This document shows, piece by piece, positions 24,386-32,300 of a DNA stretch of 64,000 bases. The translations under genes were made by a program, and so were the position numbers. This stretch comes from an uncultured Acidimicrobiales bacterium (GTDB lineage: Bacteria; Actinomycetota; Acidimicrobiia; Acidimicrobiales; SHLQ01). Below the pieces are notes generated by a model. It saw only the letters and a list, made by a program, of their open reading frames with translations, did no database searches and was not told the origin of the DNA. Every line of letters begins with the position of its first letter. The stretch's first letter is position 1. Location of the stretch: contig CALHYX010000079.1 of the NCBI GenBank assembly GCA_938041035.1, forward strand, positions 1-64,000, in the 5' to 3' direction.

Positions 24386-24954
24386 CTGCGGTGCGCCGAC
24401 GCGGTGGTCGAGGCGTCGGTGGGCCGGGCCTGCACGTGCAGATCGCAGGGCCCTTCGCCGACGTCGAACTCGCCGAAGTGATCGAGCCCGGCCTTCGCCA
24501 GCGCTCGGCAGCTGGCGGCGTTCTCGCGAAACGGCGACGCCGCGACGTGAGTCCAGTCGGGGTGGTGGGGCCAGACCACCTGATCGACGAACGAGCGGAT
24601 CATCGCCGACCCGCGGCCCCGGCCCCGCTCGCCCGGTTCGCCGATGAGGTAGTCGATGCCGGCGCCGCTGGCGGGGTAGCCGAGCGCGAACCAGGCCTGG
24701 GCTTCGGCATCATCGGCGTAGTCGGAGACGGCATAGCACTGGATCCAGCCGAACGGTTCCCCGGCCTCGAGCGCCAGGTAGTACTCGCTGGGCTCGTCGC
24801 TGTCGGAGCCGTAGTCGGCGACCACCGCGTCCCACGAAACGTCTTCGCCCTCCCAGAAGCGCACGACCCCGGGCTCATTGAGCCAGCGGTGCAGCAGCGG
24901 CAGGTCGGCGTCGGTGAGGCGCCGAAACGATATCGCTCCGGCCACGGAATCCAT
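24382..24954 (-). CDS. GNAT acetyltransferase, aminoglycoside 6'-N-acetyltransferase-like
   Basis: 190-residue acetyl-CoA-dependent N-acetyltransferase. The N-terminal layout ISFRRLTDADLPLLHRWLNE followed by VVRFWEG is that of AacA4/siderophore-type GNATs. The acetyl-CoA loop lies at GERGRGRGSAMIRSFVDQVV, and ENAASCRALAKAGL is the family C-terminal block. Whether the substrate is a drug, a siderophore or another amine is unknown. Leaderless start (TAGCCT, 6 nt). Its stop overlaps the convergent upstream gene inside a CTAG tetramer. Confidence 0.8.
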   Translation of the reverse strand: MDSVAGAISFRRLTDADLPLLHRWLNEPGVVRFWEGEDVSWDAVVADYGSDSDEPSEYYLALEAGEPFGWIQCYAVSDYADDAEAQAWFALGYPASGAGIDYLIGEPGERGRGRGSAMIRSFVDQVVWPHHPDWTHVAASPFRENAASCRALAKAGLDHFGEFDVGEGPCDLHVQARPTDASTTASAHRS

Positions 24955-24960
24955 GGCCGC

Positions 24961-24966
24961 AGGCTA
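24961..24966 (-). promoter_or_regulatory. -10 element, GNAT gene
   Basis: TAGCCT on the minus strand, 6 nt before the ATG at 24954; it overlaps the end of the upstream exonuclease gene. Confidence 0.6.
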
Positions 24967-25632
24967 GATGGACGTGATGGCGGGAGGGGCCGAATTCGCC
25001 GCCACGCCGTTGGCCGGAGCGTCATCGGCCGCCATCTTGTCGATGGCGAGCCGGGCCGTCGCCCAGCGGCGGGTGACGAGTTCGCGGGCGAGGTAGGCAT
25101 CGGAGGCCACATAGTCGTGGAGCTCCTGCGCGCTCAGATCGTGGATGCGTTCGCGGTCGACCTCGACGGGGTCGAGCCCGACCGACCGGGCCATGGCCTT
25201 GAGTCCACACGACCAACCGAGCGACGCGCCGACGTCGGCGCGGTAGACGCGATAGCCATCGAGATGACTGTGGTCGTACCAACGGCCGCGATACACGCCG
25301 GGGTGGCCGGGGAGCGGGTCGCGGCTGCTGAGCACCGAAGGGTCGTGGCGCAGCGTGAGCCCGAGTTCGATACCCAGGCGGGCTGCCCGGTCGGCCAGGA
25401 AGGGTAGATCGAACCCGCCACCGTTCCACGTGACGATGACCCCGGCCGGTAGGTCGACCAGCAGCGCATCGAGGCGGCGCAGCAGCTGCGGCTCGGGCCC
25501 TTCGAACACGTGGGTGTGTTCGCCCCCGACCACCGCGATGCTGACCACCGCGGCCACGGCGGGGTCCAGCCCGTTGATGGTGGTGTCGGTTTCGATGTCG
25601 AGGCCGTAGCGGCGGGGGAGTGAGGTGTCGAT
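24964..25632 (-). CDS. DEDD-type 3'-5' exonuclease (RNase H-like fold), ATC start inferred
   Basis: Probable 3'-5' exonuclease of the DnaQ-like superfamily, 222 residues. Exo I GLDIETDTT is near the N-terminus, VIVTWNGGGFDLPFLADRAA is Exo II and the HDYVASDAYLARELV segment is Exo III-like. The first canonical start in frame (GTG at 25557) would remove Exo I, and a TGA blocks the frame at 25638-25636. Between them only CTC, ATC and later CTG are available. TAGGTT lies exactly 6 nt before ATC (25632-25630), so a leaderless ATC start is the best reading. It is divergent from the HIT gene. Confidence 0.7.
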   Translation of the reverse strand: MDTSLPRRYGLDIETDTTINGLDPAVAAVVSIAVVGGEHTHVFEGPEPQLLRRLDALLVDLPAGVIVTWNGGGFDLPFLADRAARLGIELGLTLRHDPSVLSSRDPLPGHPGVYRGRWYDHSHLDGYRVYRADVGASLGWSCGLKAMARSVGLDPVEVDRERIHDLSAQELHDYVASDAYLARELVTRRWATARLAIDKMAADDAPANGVAANSAPPAITSI

Positions 25633-25638
25633 GAGTCA

Positions 25639-25644
25639 AACCTA
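25639..25644 (-). promoter_or_regulatory. -10 element, exonuclease gene
   Basis: TAGGTT on the minus strand, 6 nt before the inferred ATC start. Confidence 0.5.
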
Positions 25645-25683
25645 CCGGAGGGGCGAGACAGGCACCGCGGGGGCGCCCCCATC

Positions 25684-25689
25684 TAGCCT
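25684..25689 (+). promoter_or_regulatory. -10 element, HIT gene
   Basis: TAGCCT, 6 nt before the ATG at 25696; 40 nt from the divergent exonuclease -10. Confidence 0.6.
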
Positions 25690-25695
25690 GAGCCG

Positions 25696-26142
25696 ATGGT
25701 TGCTGCTCGACTCACCGACCCCAGTTGCGTCTTTTGTCGCATCGTCGCCGGCGAGGAACCGGCTCACGAGGTCTTCCGCGACGACGTCGCGATGGCGTTC
25801 CTCGATCGCACCCCGTTATTCCCCGGCCACACGCTCGTGGTGCCGATCGACCATCACGTCACCCTGCCGGATCTGCCCACCACCCAGGTCGGGCCGCTGT
25901 TCGAGCGGGTGCAGCGCCTGGCCGGCCTGATCGTTCCGGCCCTCGACGCCAAGGGATCGTTCGTCGCAATGAACAACATCGTCAGCCAGAGCGTCGCGCA
26001 CCTACACGTCCACGTCGTACCGCGGCGCCCCAAGGACGGGCTCCGCGGGTTCTTCTGGCCCCGCACCAAATACGACGGCGACGCCCACGCCGCCGAGGTC
26101 GCCGCCACCCTCGCGGCCGCCTGGGCGGACGCGGCCGACTGA
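25696..26142 (+). CDS. HIT family nucleotide hydrolase/transferase
   Basis: Histidine-triad protein of 148 residues, acting on nucleotide phosphoramidates or dinucleotide polyphosphates. The signature HLHVHVVPR is present, preceded by CVFCRIVAGEEPAHEVFRDD with the Cys pair of the zinc-type HIT subgroup, and by LFPGHTLVVPIDHH. The C-terminal WPRTKYDGD tail is seen in several actinobacterial homologues. Physiological substrate unknown. Confidence 0.88.
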   Translation: MVAARLTDPSCVFCRIVAGEEPAHEVFRDDVAMAFLDRTPLFPGHTLVVPIDHHVTLPDLPTTQVGPLFERVQRLAGLIVPALDAKGSFVAMNNIVSQSVAHLHVHVVPRRPKDGLRGFFWPRTKYDGDAHAAEVAATLAAAWADAAD

Positions 26143-26166
26143 CGCCCGTCGGGACGGGGCGAGGCC

Positions 26167-26874
26167 CTAGACCGAGATGGTCATCCGCCGGTTCTCGCCA
26201 TCGCGGGCGGCCGCATCGCCGAGCGTGTCGTGGACGCCGAGTGCGATGCGGCGCGCCGACCACGCCACCGCAAAGGCGTCGAGCACATCGTCGGCCGCGG
26301 CAGTCGGCGGGGTCTCGGCCAGTCGGTCGATGACATCGGGGAACTCCGGCAGGAGCAGGCGCATTCGCTGCCCGAGCCCGGCCGCCTGCTTCTTGCGTTC
26401 GAGCGGCACGTCGCCGTTCATCTTCGTGAACGAGCACTCCGGGTGCACCTCGTGCAGCGCGTCGGGCTGACCGTCGGCCAGGGTGATCGCCCAGTCGAGC
26501 TTCGCGATCTTGGGCAGCAGATAGTAGGTCTGCTTCGACAAACCCCGACCGGTCGCCTCGGTCACCAGTTCGAGCGCGTTCGGGTAGTCGGTGGCGCGCA
26601 GCGCCACCCGAGCGGGCGCGGAGAAGATGCTCGACCGGCGAGGACCCAGATAGCTGCGACCTTCCCGGTCGCAGTCGCGCCCTTCGCCACCGGTCGGCAG
26701 CCCGATCGGCATGTCGATCCCGACCGCGCCGTACCGGCCCGCGGCCGCGTCGTGCACGATCGCCTCGATGTCGTCGACGATCTCGACCGTCGAGGGCCCC
26801 CCGTTCGGTGGCGCGGTGACGACCACCCAGGCATCGAAACACCCGTCGATTCCCAGCACCGGTTTCGCCGTCAT
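26167..26874 (-). CDS. DUF429 family protein (predicted RNase H-like nuclease)
   Basis: 235 residues. The opening VLGIDGCFDAWVVV and the later VGIDMPIGLP supply the two conserved Asp-bearing strands of the DUF429/RNase H-like group. ECSFTKMNGDVPLERKKQ, followed by DDVLDAFAVAWSARR, gives the C-terminal acidic residues. Biochemical role is not established for the family. The ATG at 26874 is preferred: it is 8 nt after TAGCCT, and residues upstream of it look non-coding. Confidence 0.75.
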   Translation of the reverse strand: MTAKPVLGIDGCFDAWVVVTAPPNGGPSTVEIVDDIEAIVHDAAAGRYGAVGIDMPIGLPTGGEGRDCDREGRSYLGPRRSSIFSAPARVALRATDYPNALELVTEATGRGLSKQTYYLLPKIAKLDWAITLADGQPDALHEVHPECSFTKMNGDVPLERKKQAAGLGQRMRLLLPEFPDVIDRLAETPPTAAADDVLDAFAVAWSARRIALGVHDTLGDAAARDGENRRMTISV

Positions 26875-26882
26875 TACCGCTG

Positions 26883-26888
26883 AGGCTA
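26883..26888 (-). promoter_or_regulatory. -10 element, DUF429 gene
   Basis: TAGCCT on the minus strand, 8 nt before the ATG at 26874. Confidence 0.5.
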
Positions 26889-26898
26889 GGCGGCGTTC

Positions 26899-26904
26899 TA
26901 GGTT
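26899..26904 (+). promoter_or_regulatory. Candidate -10 element, SDR gene
   Basis: TAGGTT about 59 nt before the SDR start. This would give a leader of roughly 50 nt, which fits the clear Shine-Dalgarno of that gene. Confidence 0.35.
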
Positions 26905-26963
26905 GACCGAACGCGGCGATCGTCCGGCGCTCGCCGCAATCGGCATAACCAACGGGAGATGAC

Positions 26964-27725
26964 ATGGGGCGACTCGACGGCAAGGTGGCGCACGTAACGG
27001 GAGCGAGTTCCGGCATCGGCCTGGCGACGGTCGAGCGGTTCGTGGCCGACGGCGCGGTGGTGGTGGGTTCCGACCTGGCCGCGCCCGACGACTTCGTCGG
27101 CGCGGATTTCCACGAATGCGACGTGCGCGACGGCGAGCGGCAACAGACCGTGGCCGATGCCATCGTCGCCGATCACGGGCGGATCGACATCGTGGTCACT
27201 TCGGCCGGCGTGGCCTCGGGCGGGCCTCTGCACTCGCTCGACGTCGAGGAATGGCAGCGCTGCCAGGACATCAACCTCACCGGCACGATGTTGTCGATCC
27301 GCTGCGCCCTGCCGACCATGATCGAGCAGGGCTCCGGGTCGATCATCACGGTGGCGAGCGTTGAGGGCATCGAAGGCTGCGAAGGGGGCAGCACCTACAA
27401 CGCGTCCAAGGGCGGGGTCATCCTGCTCACCAAGAACGTGGCGTGCGACTACGGGCCCGCCGGGATTCGGGCCAATGCCATCTGCCCCGGGTTCATCGAC
27501 ACGCCGATGCTCCAGTCGGTACTCGGCGAGGAGAGCGACTTCCGGACCGCGATCACCAACCAACACAAGCTTCGTCGACTCGGCCGAGCCGAGGAGCTGG
27601 CCTCGGTGGCCTCGTTCCTGGCGAGCGAAGATGCCTCGTTCGTGAGCGGTGTCGCGCTGCCCGTCGACGGTGGATACACCGCCGGGCACAGCTACGGCCT
27701 GGCCGAGTCGTTCGTGAAGATGTGA
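26964..27725 (+). CDS. Short-chain dehydrogenase/reductase
   Basis: Classical SDR of 253 residues, NAD(P)-dependent oxidoreductase. The cofactor motif TGASSGIG (13-20), the DVRDGERQQTV acidic strand end, ITVASVEG with catalytic Ser, and YNASKGG with catalytic Tyr and Lys are all present. GFIDTPM and VDGGYTAGHS close the fold. Substrate not predictable; Asp after the second strand favours NAD. GGGAG 6 nt before the ATG makes this one of the leadered genes in the region. Confidence 0.9.
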   Translation: MGRLDGKVAHVTGASSGIGLATVERFVADGAVVVGSDLAAPDDFVGADFHECDVRDGERQQTVADAIVADHGRIDIVVTSAGVASGGPLHSLDVEEWQRCQDINLTGTMLSIRCALPTMIEQGSGSIITVASVEGIEGCEGGSTYNASKGGVILLTKNVACDYGPAGIRANAICPGFIDTPMLQSVLGEESDFRTAITNQHKLRRLGRAEELASVASFLASEDASFVSGVALPVDGGYTAGHSYGLAESFVKM

Positions 27726-27727
27726 TC

Positions 27728-27733
27728 TACCGT
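27728..27733 (+). promoter_or_regulatory. -10 element, membrane protein gene
   Basis: TACCGT, 8 nt before the ATG at 27742 and 5 nt before the in-frame GTG at 27739. Confidence 0.45.
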
Positions 27734-27741
27734 TTGTGGTG

Positions 27742-28350
27742 ATGGAAGCCGACGACCTCGAAGCCCAGTGGGCGCAGCGCCAGCGCAACTTTCAGGCGCG
27801 CGTCGTTCTCGACGGCACCGATGAACTGCCCGTGTCGGTCTGTGCACACCGGCGTTGGCACACCATCGCTCCGCCGTCGATGCCCTGGACCAGCGTCTTC
27901 CTGCTCGGGATCCTCGTCGTCCTCCCTCCCCTCACGGTCGGCTTGTTGACCTACGACACCAGAGGGCTGCTCGTCGCCGGGGCCGCAGTGGTGACCATCC
28001 TTGCGATCGAACTGGTCGCCATGGCCAACGTGTCGTGGTGGGGGCGGCGCTCGTTTGGCTACGCGCCCGGGTCCGACGAACCGGCCGCCGTGATCGGTCT
28101 CTACCCCCACCCACCCCAACCCACCGACCATCCGGCGATCGTCGCCGAGGTGAGCCGCGACGACGCCGACCGGTTGCCGCTCGACGGCACGGTGGTCGTG
28201 GTCGGCGAAGCAACCCCGGGCGGATCCCTCGGGATCGCCGATGGCGACTACATGATCTGGCCGACGGCACCGCCGCGCGAATCGGTGTGGCCGGAGCCGA
28301 CCTGGGGTGAATCCGGTCGATGGGCTTCGGCGGAAACCGAACTCGAGTAG
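27742..28350 (+). CDS. Two-span membrane protein of unknown function
   Basis: About 202 residues. A cytoplasmic charged N-terminus is followed by a hydrophobic hairpin (WTSVFLLGILVVLPPLTVGL, then LLVAGAAVVTILAIELVAMA) and a hydrophilic C-terminal domain of about 100 residues with Pro- and Trp-rich segments. No family recognised. In-frame GTGs at 27736 and 27739 are alternative starts; the ATG fits the promoter spacing best. It converges with the small membrane protein gene. Confidence 0.5.
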   Translation: MEADDLEAQWAQRQRNFQARVVLDGTDELPVSVCAHRRWHTIAPPSMPWTSVFLLGILVVLPPLTVGLLTYDTRGLLVAGAAVVTILAIELVAMANVSWWGRRSFGYAPGSDEPAAVIGLYPHPPQPTDHPAIVAEVSRDDADRLPLDGTVVVVGEATPGGSLGIADGDYMIWPTAPPRESVWPEPTWGESGRWASAETELE

Positions 28351-28375
28351 ACCGAAGGATTCCGCCGGGACCGCT

Positions 28376-28552
28376 TCAGCGGCGGTTGCTGATCATCGGC
28401 ACACCAGCGGCGGCGAGCGCGATGATGCCGAGGATCAGGAAGACCCATTGCCCCGTGAACGCCGCGGCGGCCACCAGCAGCCCGACGAAGCCGAGCATGA
28501 GGGCGACGAGTGGCCAGGGGACCGGCGGCCCGGGATCCGATTCGTTCGGCAT
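28376..28552 (-). CDS. Small two-span membrane protein
   Basis: 58 residues: a short hydrophilic start MPNESDPGPPVP, then two hydrophobic helices (LVALMLGFVGLLVAAAAFTG and QWVFLILGIIALAAAGVPM) and a basic ISNRR tail. The start is set by TACGCT exactly 6 nt upstream of the ATG. It lies 19 nt downstream of the glutamine cyclotransferase gene but seems to have its own promoter. Function unknown. Confidence 0.6.
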   Translation of the reverse strand: MPNESDPGPPVPWPLVALMLGFVGLLVAAAAFTGQWVFLILGIIALAAAGVPMISNRR

Positions 28553-28558
28553 GGTCAG

Positions 28559-28564
28559 AGCGTA
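28559..28564 (-). promoter_or_regulatory. -10 element, small membrane protein gene
   Basis: TACGCT on the minus strand, 6 nt before the ATG at 28552. Confidence 0.55.
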
Positions 28565-28571
28565 GGGAAGC

Positions 28572-29471
28572 TCAGGCCGCGGGCACGAACCGCACCTCGA
28601 AGGTGCGCGGCCACCACTTGCCGGTGAGGAGGAACGTCTCGGTGGTGGTGTCGTACGCAATGCCGTTCAGGACATCGGCCTCGGCCGCCTCGTCGTCGCT
28701 CAGGAGACCGGAGGCGTCGACCCGAGCGGTGACCGCTCCGCTGGCCGGATCGATGCGCACGATGAAGTCGGTCTTCCACACGTTGGCCCAGATGGCACCG
28801 TCGACGCATTCGAGTTCGTTGAGATCGGCGATGGGTACGCCCTGGTCGGCGACGTTGACGGTGCGCAATGCCTCGAACGTCTCGGGATCGCGGAACGTGA
28901 TCACATCCGTGCCGTCGGACATGGCGAGACCGTTCGCGTCGTCGAGCTCGCACAGCCCCCAACCCTCGTTGGGGTAGTCGTAGCGCCGGGCTTCGGTGAA
29001 GGTCTCGACGTCGTACTCGATCGCCGTGCCCGCCCTCCAGGTCAACATGATCAGGCGATCGTCGACGATGGTCAGGCCCTCGGCGAACACGGTGGGAATG
29101 GTGATCGAGCGAACGACGCTGCCGTCGACCGGGTCGACCTCCCGGAGGGTGGATTCGCCATTGACCGCACCCGTGCTCTCGAACAGCCGACCGTCGAGCA
29201 GTTCGTACCCCTGGGTGAACGCCGAGCTGTCGCGGGGGCGTTCGCCCACGACCTCGACGACGAGCGCTTCGGGGGTACCCGAGAACGGAGGTTGGGTTGC
29301 CGGCGGGGCGGTGTCGGATCCGGCGTCGCCATCGCTCGGGTCGGCGGTTCCGTCCGCCGCGGTCGTGCCGTCGGTCGCGGTCGGCGGGACAGCTGGTCCG
29401 TCGACGCCTGCGGTCGCCGACGACCCGCAGGCCGAGGCCACCAGCACGATCAGGAGAAGCAACGAGAGCAT
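28572..29471 (-). CDS. Glutaminyl-peptide cyclotransferase, lipoprotein
   Basis: Plant/bacterial-type glutamine cyclotransferase that converts N-terminal Gln to pyroglutamate; 299 residues. Signal peptide with lipobox LVASAC, then a long Asp/Thr/Ala linker. The beta-propeller shows FTQGYELLDGRLFESTG, FAEGLTIVDDRLIMLTWR, NEGWGLCELD, LNELECVDGAIWANVW and LNGIAYDTTTETFLLTGKWW, the expected series of the family. Start at 29471: GGGAG sits 5 nt upstream. Divergent from the gene at 29595. Confidence 0.85.
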   Translation of the reverse strand: MLSLLLLIVLVASACGSSATAGVDGPAVPPTATDGTTAADGTADPSDGDAGSDTAPPATQPPFSGTPEALVVEVVGERPRDSSAFTQGYELLDGRLFESTGAVNGESTLREVDPVDGSVVRSITIPTVFAEGLTIVDDRLIMLTWRAGTAIEYDVETFTEARRYDYPNEGWGLCELDDANGLAMSDGTDVITFRDPETFEALRTVNVADQGVPIADLNELECVDGAIWANVWKTDFIVRIDPASGAVTARVDASGLLSDDEAAEADVLNGIAYDTTTETFLLTGKWWPRTFEVRFVPAA

Positions 29472-29560
29472 TCGCACTCCCAAAGTGTGGTCGGTATCGG
29501 TACCGAAGCGGCGGCACGGCGCGAGCAGACTCAGTTGGACGAACCCCCCAGGCCCCTTGC

Positions 29561-29566
29561 TACGGT
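29561..29566 (+). promoter_or_regulatory. Candidate -10 element, gene at 29595
   Basis: TACGGT about 28 nt before the start. The short leader would include the AGGTG ribosome site. Confidence 0.4.
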
Positions 29567-29594
29567 CCCTGCCGAGCAACGAGTTAGGTGAAAA

Positions 29595-29906
29595 ATGGAT
29601 CGCCCGAGTTCCGATGGCGTGATCGAAATCGAAATTCCCCAGATGATGCGAATGCTTGAAGACGAGCTGCATCTGGCCGATCAGGTTCGTGTGGCCATGT
29701 CGCGTAACGACCTCATGAGTGAATCCGAGCGGCGTCATCTGCTGATTCTGCGGATCGTCGCGGCGGTCTTCGTGGTGCTCGGTCTCGCCGGTGTCGCAAT
29801 GGCCTTTACGGTCCACTGGGCACTGGCCCTCGTGGCCCTGTTCTTTTTGCCGATCGTGGTCTACGGCCTGGTGGTCGTCGTCGAATCGATCTTCCTGCCG
29901 TCCTGA
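29595..29906 (+). CDS. Small two-span membrane protein
   Basis: 103 residues. An amphipathic N-terminal region with IPQMMRMLEDELHLADQVRV is followed by two hydrophobic helices (LLILRIVAAVFVVLGLAGVA and HWALALVALFFLPIVVYGLV). This recalls small DUF3040-like actinobacterial proteins, but the assignment is weak. AGGTG is 5 nt before the ATG. The last 46 nt overlap the 3' end of the convergent VanZ gene. Confidence 0.55.
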   Translation: MDRPSSDGVIEIEIPQMMRMLEDELHLADQVRVAMSRNDLMSESERRHLLILRIVAAVFVVLGLAGVAMAFTVHWALALVALFFLPIVVYGLVVVVESIFLPS

Positions 29907-30358
29907 AGCCGGCGGGCGATCACCACCACGGTGAGGCCGAGCATGATGCCGGTGGAGTTGGCTATCGCATCGCTGAGCGACATCGTGCGCTGAGCCGAAA
30001 GCGCGCCCTGTAGGACCTCGATCGCCAGGCTGCTTGCGAAGAGGGCGACGGCGACGTTGTCGGCCTGCCATCGGCGTCGACCCACCAGCCCCACCACGAT
30101 CATCCCGGCCCCCCAAAAGACGAGGTGGCCGATTTCGTCGGGCCGCCACGGAATGTCGCCCCGGTCGATGAAGTCGACCGCGAACACGCGCTCGAACGTG
30201 CGTCCGAACGCAAAGAAGCCGTTGACCGCGCTGCGCCACACGCCGGGGATGCGGTTCGACAGGCTCAGGCTCAGCGCGAGCACCACAAAGCAGGCAATAG
30301 TCACGTTGCTGCGCGTGATCAGCGGGGTGCGGCTGGGGGCGGGGAGGGGGTTCGACAT
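29861..30358 (-). CDS. VanZ-like family membrane protein
   Basis: 165 residues with four predicted transmembrane helices: NVTIACFVVLALSLSL, IGHLVFWGAGMIVVGLVG, NVAVALFASSLAIEVLQG and NSTGIMLGLTVVVIARRL. The DEIGHLVFWG and SLSDAIANSTG motifs fit the VanZ/teicoplanin-resistance-like family, whose function in non-van organisms is unknown. Leaderless start (TACCTT, 6 nt). The 3' end overlaps the convergent small membrane gene, so antisense interference between the two mRNAs is possible. Confidence 0.75.
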   Translation of the reverse strand: MSNPLPAPSRTPLITRSNVTIACFVVLALSLSLSNRIPGVWRSAVNGFFAFGRTFERVFAVDFIDRGDIPWRPDEIGHLVFWGAGMIVVGLVGRRRWQADNVAVALFASSLAIEVLQGALSAQRTMSLSDAIANSTGIMLGLTVVVIARRLQDGRKIDSTTTTRP

Positions 30359-30364
30359 GGGCTC

Positions 30365-30370
30365 AAGGTA
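30365..30370 (-). promoter_or_regulatory. -10 element, VanZ-like gene
   Basis: TACCTT on the minus strand, 6 nt before the ATG at 30358. Confidence 0.55.
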
Positions 30371-30459
30371 GATCCCGATTGGGCGAAATCGCCCCCATGC
30401 ACGACATCTTCACAAGATCTGCGGACCCTCCAAACGAAGGGTTCGCGGCGGTCGGGCAC

Positions 30460-31059
30460 CTAGGTGTTGGTCTTGCCCTGTTCTTTGTCGACGATGTCCT
30501 GCAGCCGGTCGAACTCGCCCTGGTTCATCAGCGGCGCCCCGGGTATCTCGAGCCCTTCGCACAGGAACGCCACGTTGGCCCGGGTGGCCTCGACGCCGGG
30601 CGGCTCGCGGGTAGCGAGCTGGCGGAACCGGTCGGCGTTGGGCCCCCGCAACAGCGTGAGCGCGTCGTAATTGTCGGGTTCGCCGATCTCGTTGAAGTCT
30701 TCGTAATAGGACAGAGCGGCGGCGTACTCGGCGCGGACGTTGCCGTCGACCAGGTCGATGGCCACTGTGTAGAACTCCTCGGCGATCTGTTGGAGCTTCC
30801 CGGGGTAGACGAAGACCTCGGATTCCGCGCCGTCCTTGAAGTCGTTGGCGAGCGCGCAGAGTTCGACGATCGATTCGAGCCCCGACAACAACGCGCGCGC
30901 CTCGGTGGTGGTGGGTGGCACGGTTGTTGCGACGGTGGTCGCCGTGACGCTGGCTTCGGCATCGTCGCCGTCGTAGTCGAGGAGATAGCCGGCGCACACG
31001 ACGATCGCGAGCCCGACTGCAGCTACGGCCAGCACGCCGCGTATCTCGCTCCAGATCAT
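30460..31059 (-). CDS. Membrane-anchored protein of unknown function
   Basis: 199 residues. The N-terminal signal-anchor GVLAVAAVGLAIVVCAGYLL is followed by a Thr-rich linker and a helical extracytoplasmic domain (LSGLESIVELCALANDFKDG, YYEDFNEIGEPDNYDALTLL, ANVAFLCEGLEIPG). Two cysteines in the domain could form a disulfide. No known family. Leaderless start (TAGGCT, 6 nt). Confidence 0.6.
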   Translation of the reverse strand: MIWSEIRGVLAVAAVGLAIVVCAGYLLDYDGDDAEASVTATTVATTVPPTTTEARALLSGLESIVELCALANDFKDGAESEVFVYPGKLQQIAEEFYTVAIDLVDGNVRAEYAAALSYYEDFNEIGEPDNYDALTLLRGPNADRFRQLATREPPGVEATRANVAFLCEGLEIPGAPLMNQGEFDRLQDIVDKEQGKTNT

Positions 31060-31065
31060 CCCCGC

Positions 31066-31071
31066 AGCCTA
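31066..31071 (-). promoter_or_regulatory. -10 element, gene at 30460-31059
   Basis: TAGGCT on the minus strand, 6 nt before the ATG at 31059. Confidence 0.55.
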
Positions 31072-31197
31072 GGGAGTTATCGGTCCCAGCTGGTGTCGCG
31101 ACCGGTAGCTGCCACCGAACTGTCATAGACCGGGTTCGGGTGCGGAGCCCCGCGGCGCCGGTGACGCTGCTCGCTGGGCAGGCCGGGCCCCGCTCGC

Positions 31198-31203
31198 TAA
31201 CGT
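31198..31203 (+). promoter_or_regulatory. -10 element, esterase gene
   Basis: TAACGT, 6 nt before the ATG at 31210. Confidence 0.6.
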
Positions 31204-31209
31204 CGGGCC

Positions 31210-32130
31210 ATGCCACTCGACCCGCAAGCTGCCGCCGTCCTCGAAGCCATGCCCATCAACCTCGAGGACTTCACCGGCATCACGCCCGAGCTCATGCGGC
31301 TCGGGTTCGAAACGCCCGACGACGGTGAGCCCGAGCCGGTGGCCGAAGTGCGCGATCTTCGCATCGCCGGGGGAGCGGGTGAGCAGGATGCGCGGCTCTA
31401 CCGACCGGAGGGCGCCTCGGCCTCATCGCCCTGCGTGGTCTTCTTTCACGGCGGTGGATGGGTTCTGGGAAACCTTTCGTCTCACGACGGCACCGTTCGA
31501 GCGCTGGCGAACCGTTCCGGGATGGTCTTCGTTGCCGTCGACTACCGCCTGGCCCCCGAAGCGCCGTTCCCGGCGGCGGTCGACGACTGCGCGGCCGCGC
31601 TCGCCTGGGTGCACGCGAACGCCGGCGACCTCGGGGTCGACCCCGATCGACTCGCCGTCATGGGCGACTCGGCCGGGGGAAATCTGGCGGCCGTGGTGGC
31701 GAACGCCTCCCGCACCGCCGGGCCGCCGTTACGGGCCCAGGTGCTGATCTACCCGTGCACCGACATGGAACCGGATCGCTGGCCTTCGATGACCGAGAAT
31801 GCGAACGGCTACCTGCTCACGCGGGCCGCGATGGAGTGGTTCTACGGGCACTACATCGACTCCGAACAACGAGCCGACCCGCGGGCGGCGCCGATCCGCG
31901 AGGCCGACCTCGCGGGTGCGCCGGCGGCGCTCGTGCTGACGGCCGAGTTCGATCCCCTTCGCGACGAGGGCGAGGCTTACGCGGCGGCACTGACCGATGC
32001 CGGCGTCGCCACCACCCTCTCCCGGTACGACGGGTTGATCCACGGGTTCATCGGCATGCACGATGCCATCGATCAGTCGGTCGCGGCCCAGGAAGAGGTG
32101 GCGCAGTTCCTGCGCGAGACGCTGAGCTGA
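31210..32130 (+). CDS. Alpha/beta hydrolase, hormone-sensitive-lipase type esterase
   Basis: Carboxylesterase-like enzyme of 306 residues, cytoplasmic. The HSL-family oxyanion motif HGGGW, the nucleophile elbow GDSAGG, VDYRLAPEAPFPAAVDD, the acid site EFDPLRDEG and the catalytic His in GLIHGF are all visible. Likely substrates are short-chain acyl esters or acylated xenobiotics. Monocistronic with a leaderless start; the following protease gene is 170 nt downstream. Confidence 0.9.
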   Translation: MPLDPQAAAVLEAMPINLEDFTGITPELMRLGFETPDDGEPEPVAEVRDLRIAGGAGEQDARLYRPEGASASSPCVVFFHGGGWVLGNLSSHDGTVRALANRSGMVFVAVDYRLAPEAPFPAAVDDCAAALAWVHANAGDLGVDPDRLAVMGDSAGGNLAAVVANASRTAGPPLRAQVLIYPCTDMEPDRWPSMTENANGYLLTRAAMEWFYGHYIDSEQRADPRAAPIREADLAGAPAALVLTAEFDPLRDEGEAYAAALTDAGVATTLSRYDGLIHGFIGMHDAIDQSVAAQEEVAQFLRETLS

Positions 32131-32300
32131 TCCGGAGACTTCTTGCGGCGCGGCCGGTCGGGTGGGAGACTCGCGAAGCGGAGAGGACGATCGAACGGCG
32201 GCGGATGCGGAGCCGTTCGGAAACGTCGGACGTTCGCGGGCGGGCGTCGCCATCTTCGCCCACTCGATTTTCTGATCGGCGAAACAACAGGCGGGACGAC

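Noticed and set aside
31458..32300. In-frame upstream extension of the secreted protease
   Set aside because: It would lie over the esterase gene, reads as Arg-rich non-coding sequence and would bury the clear signal peptide that starts at 32301.
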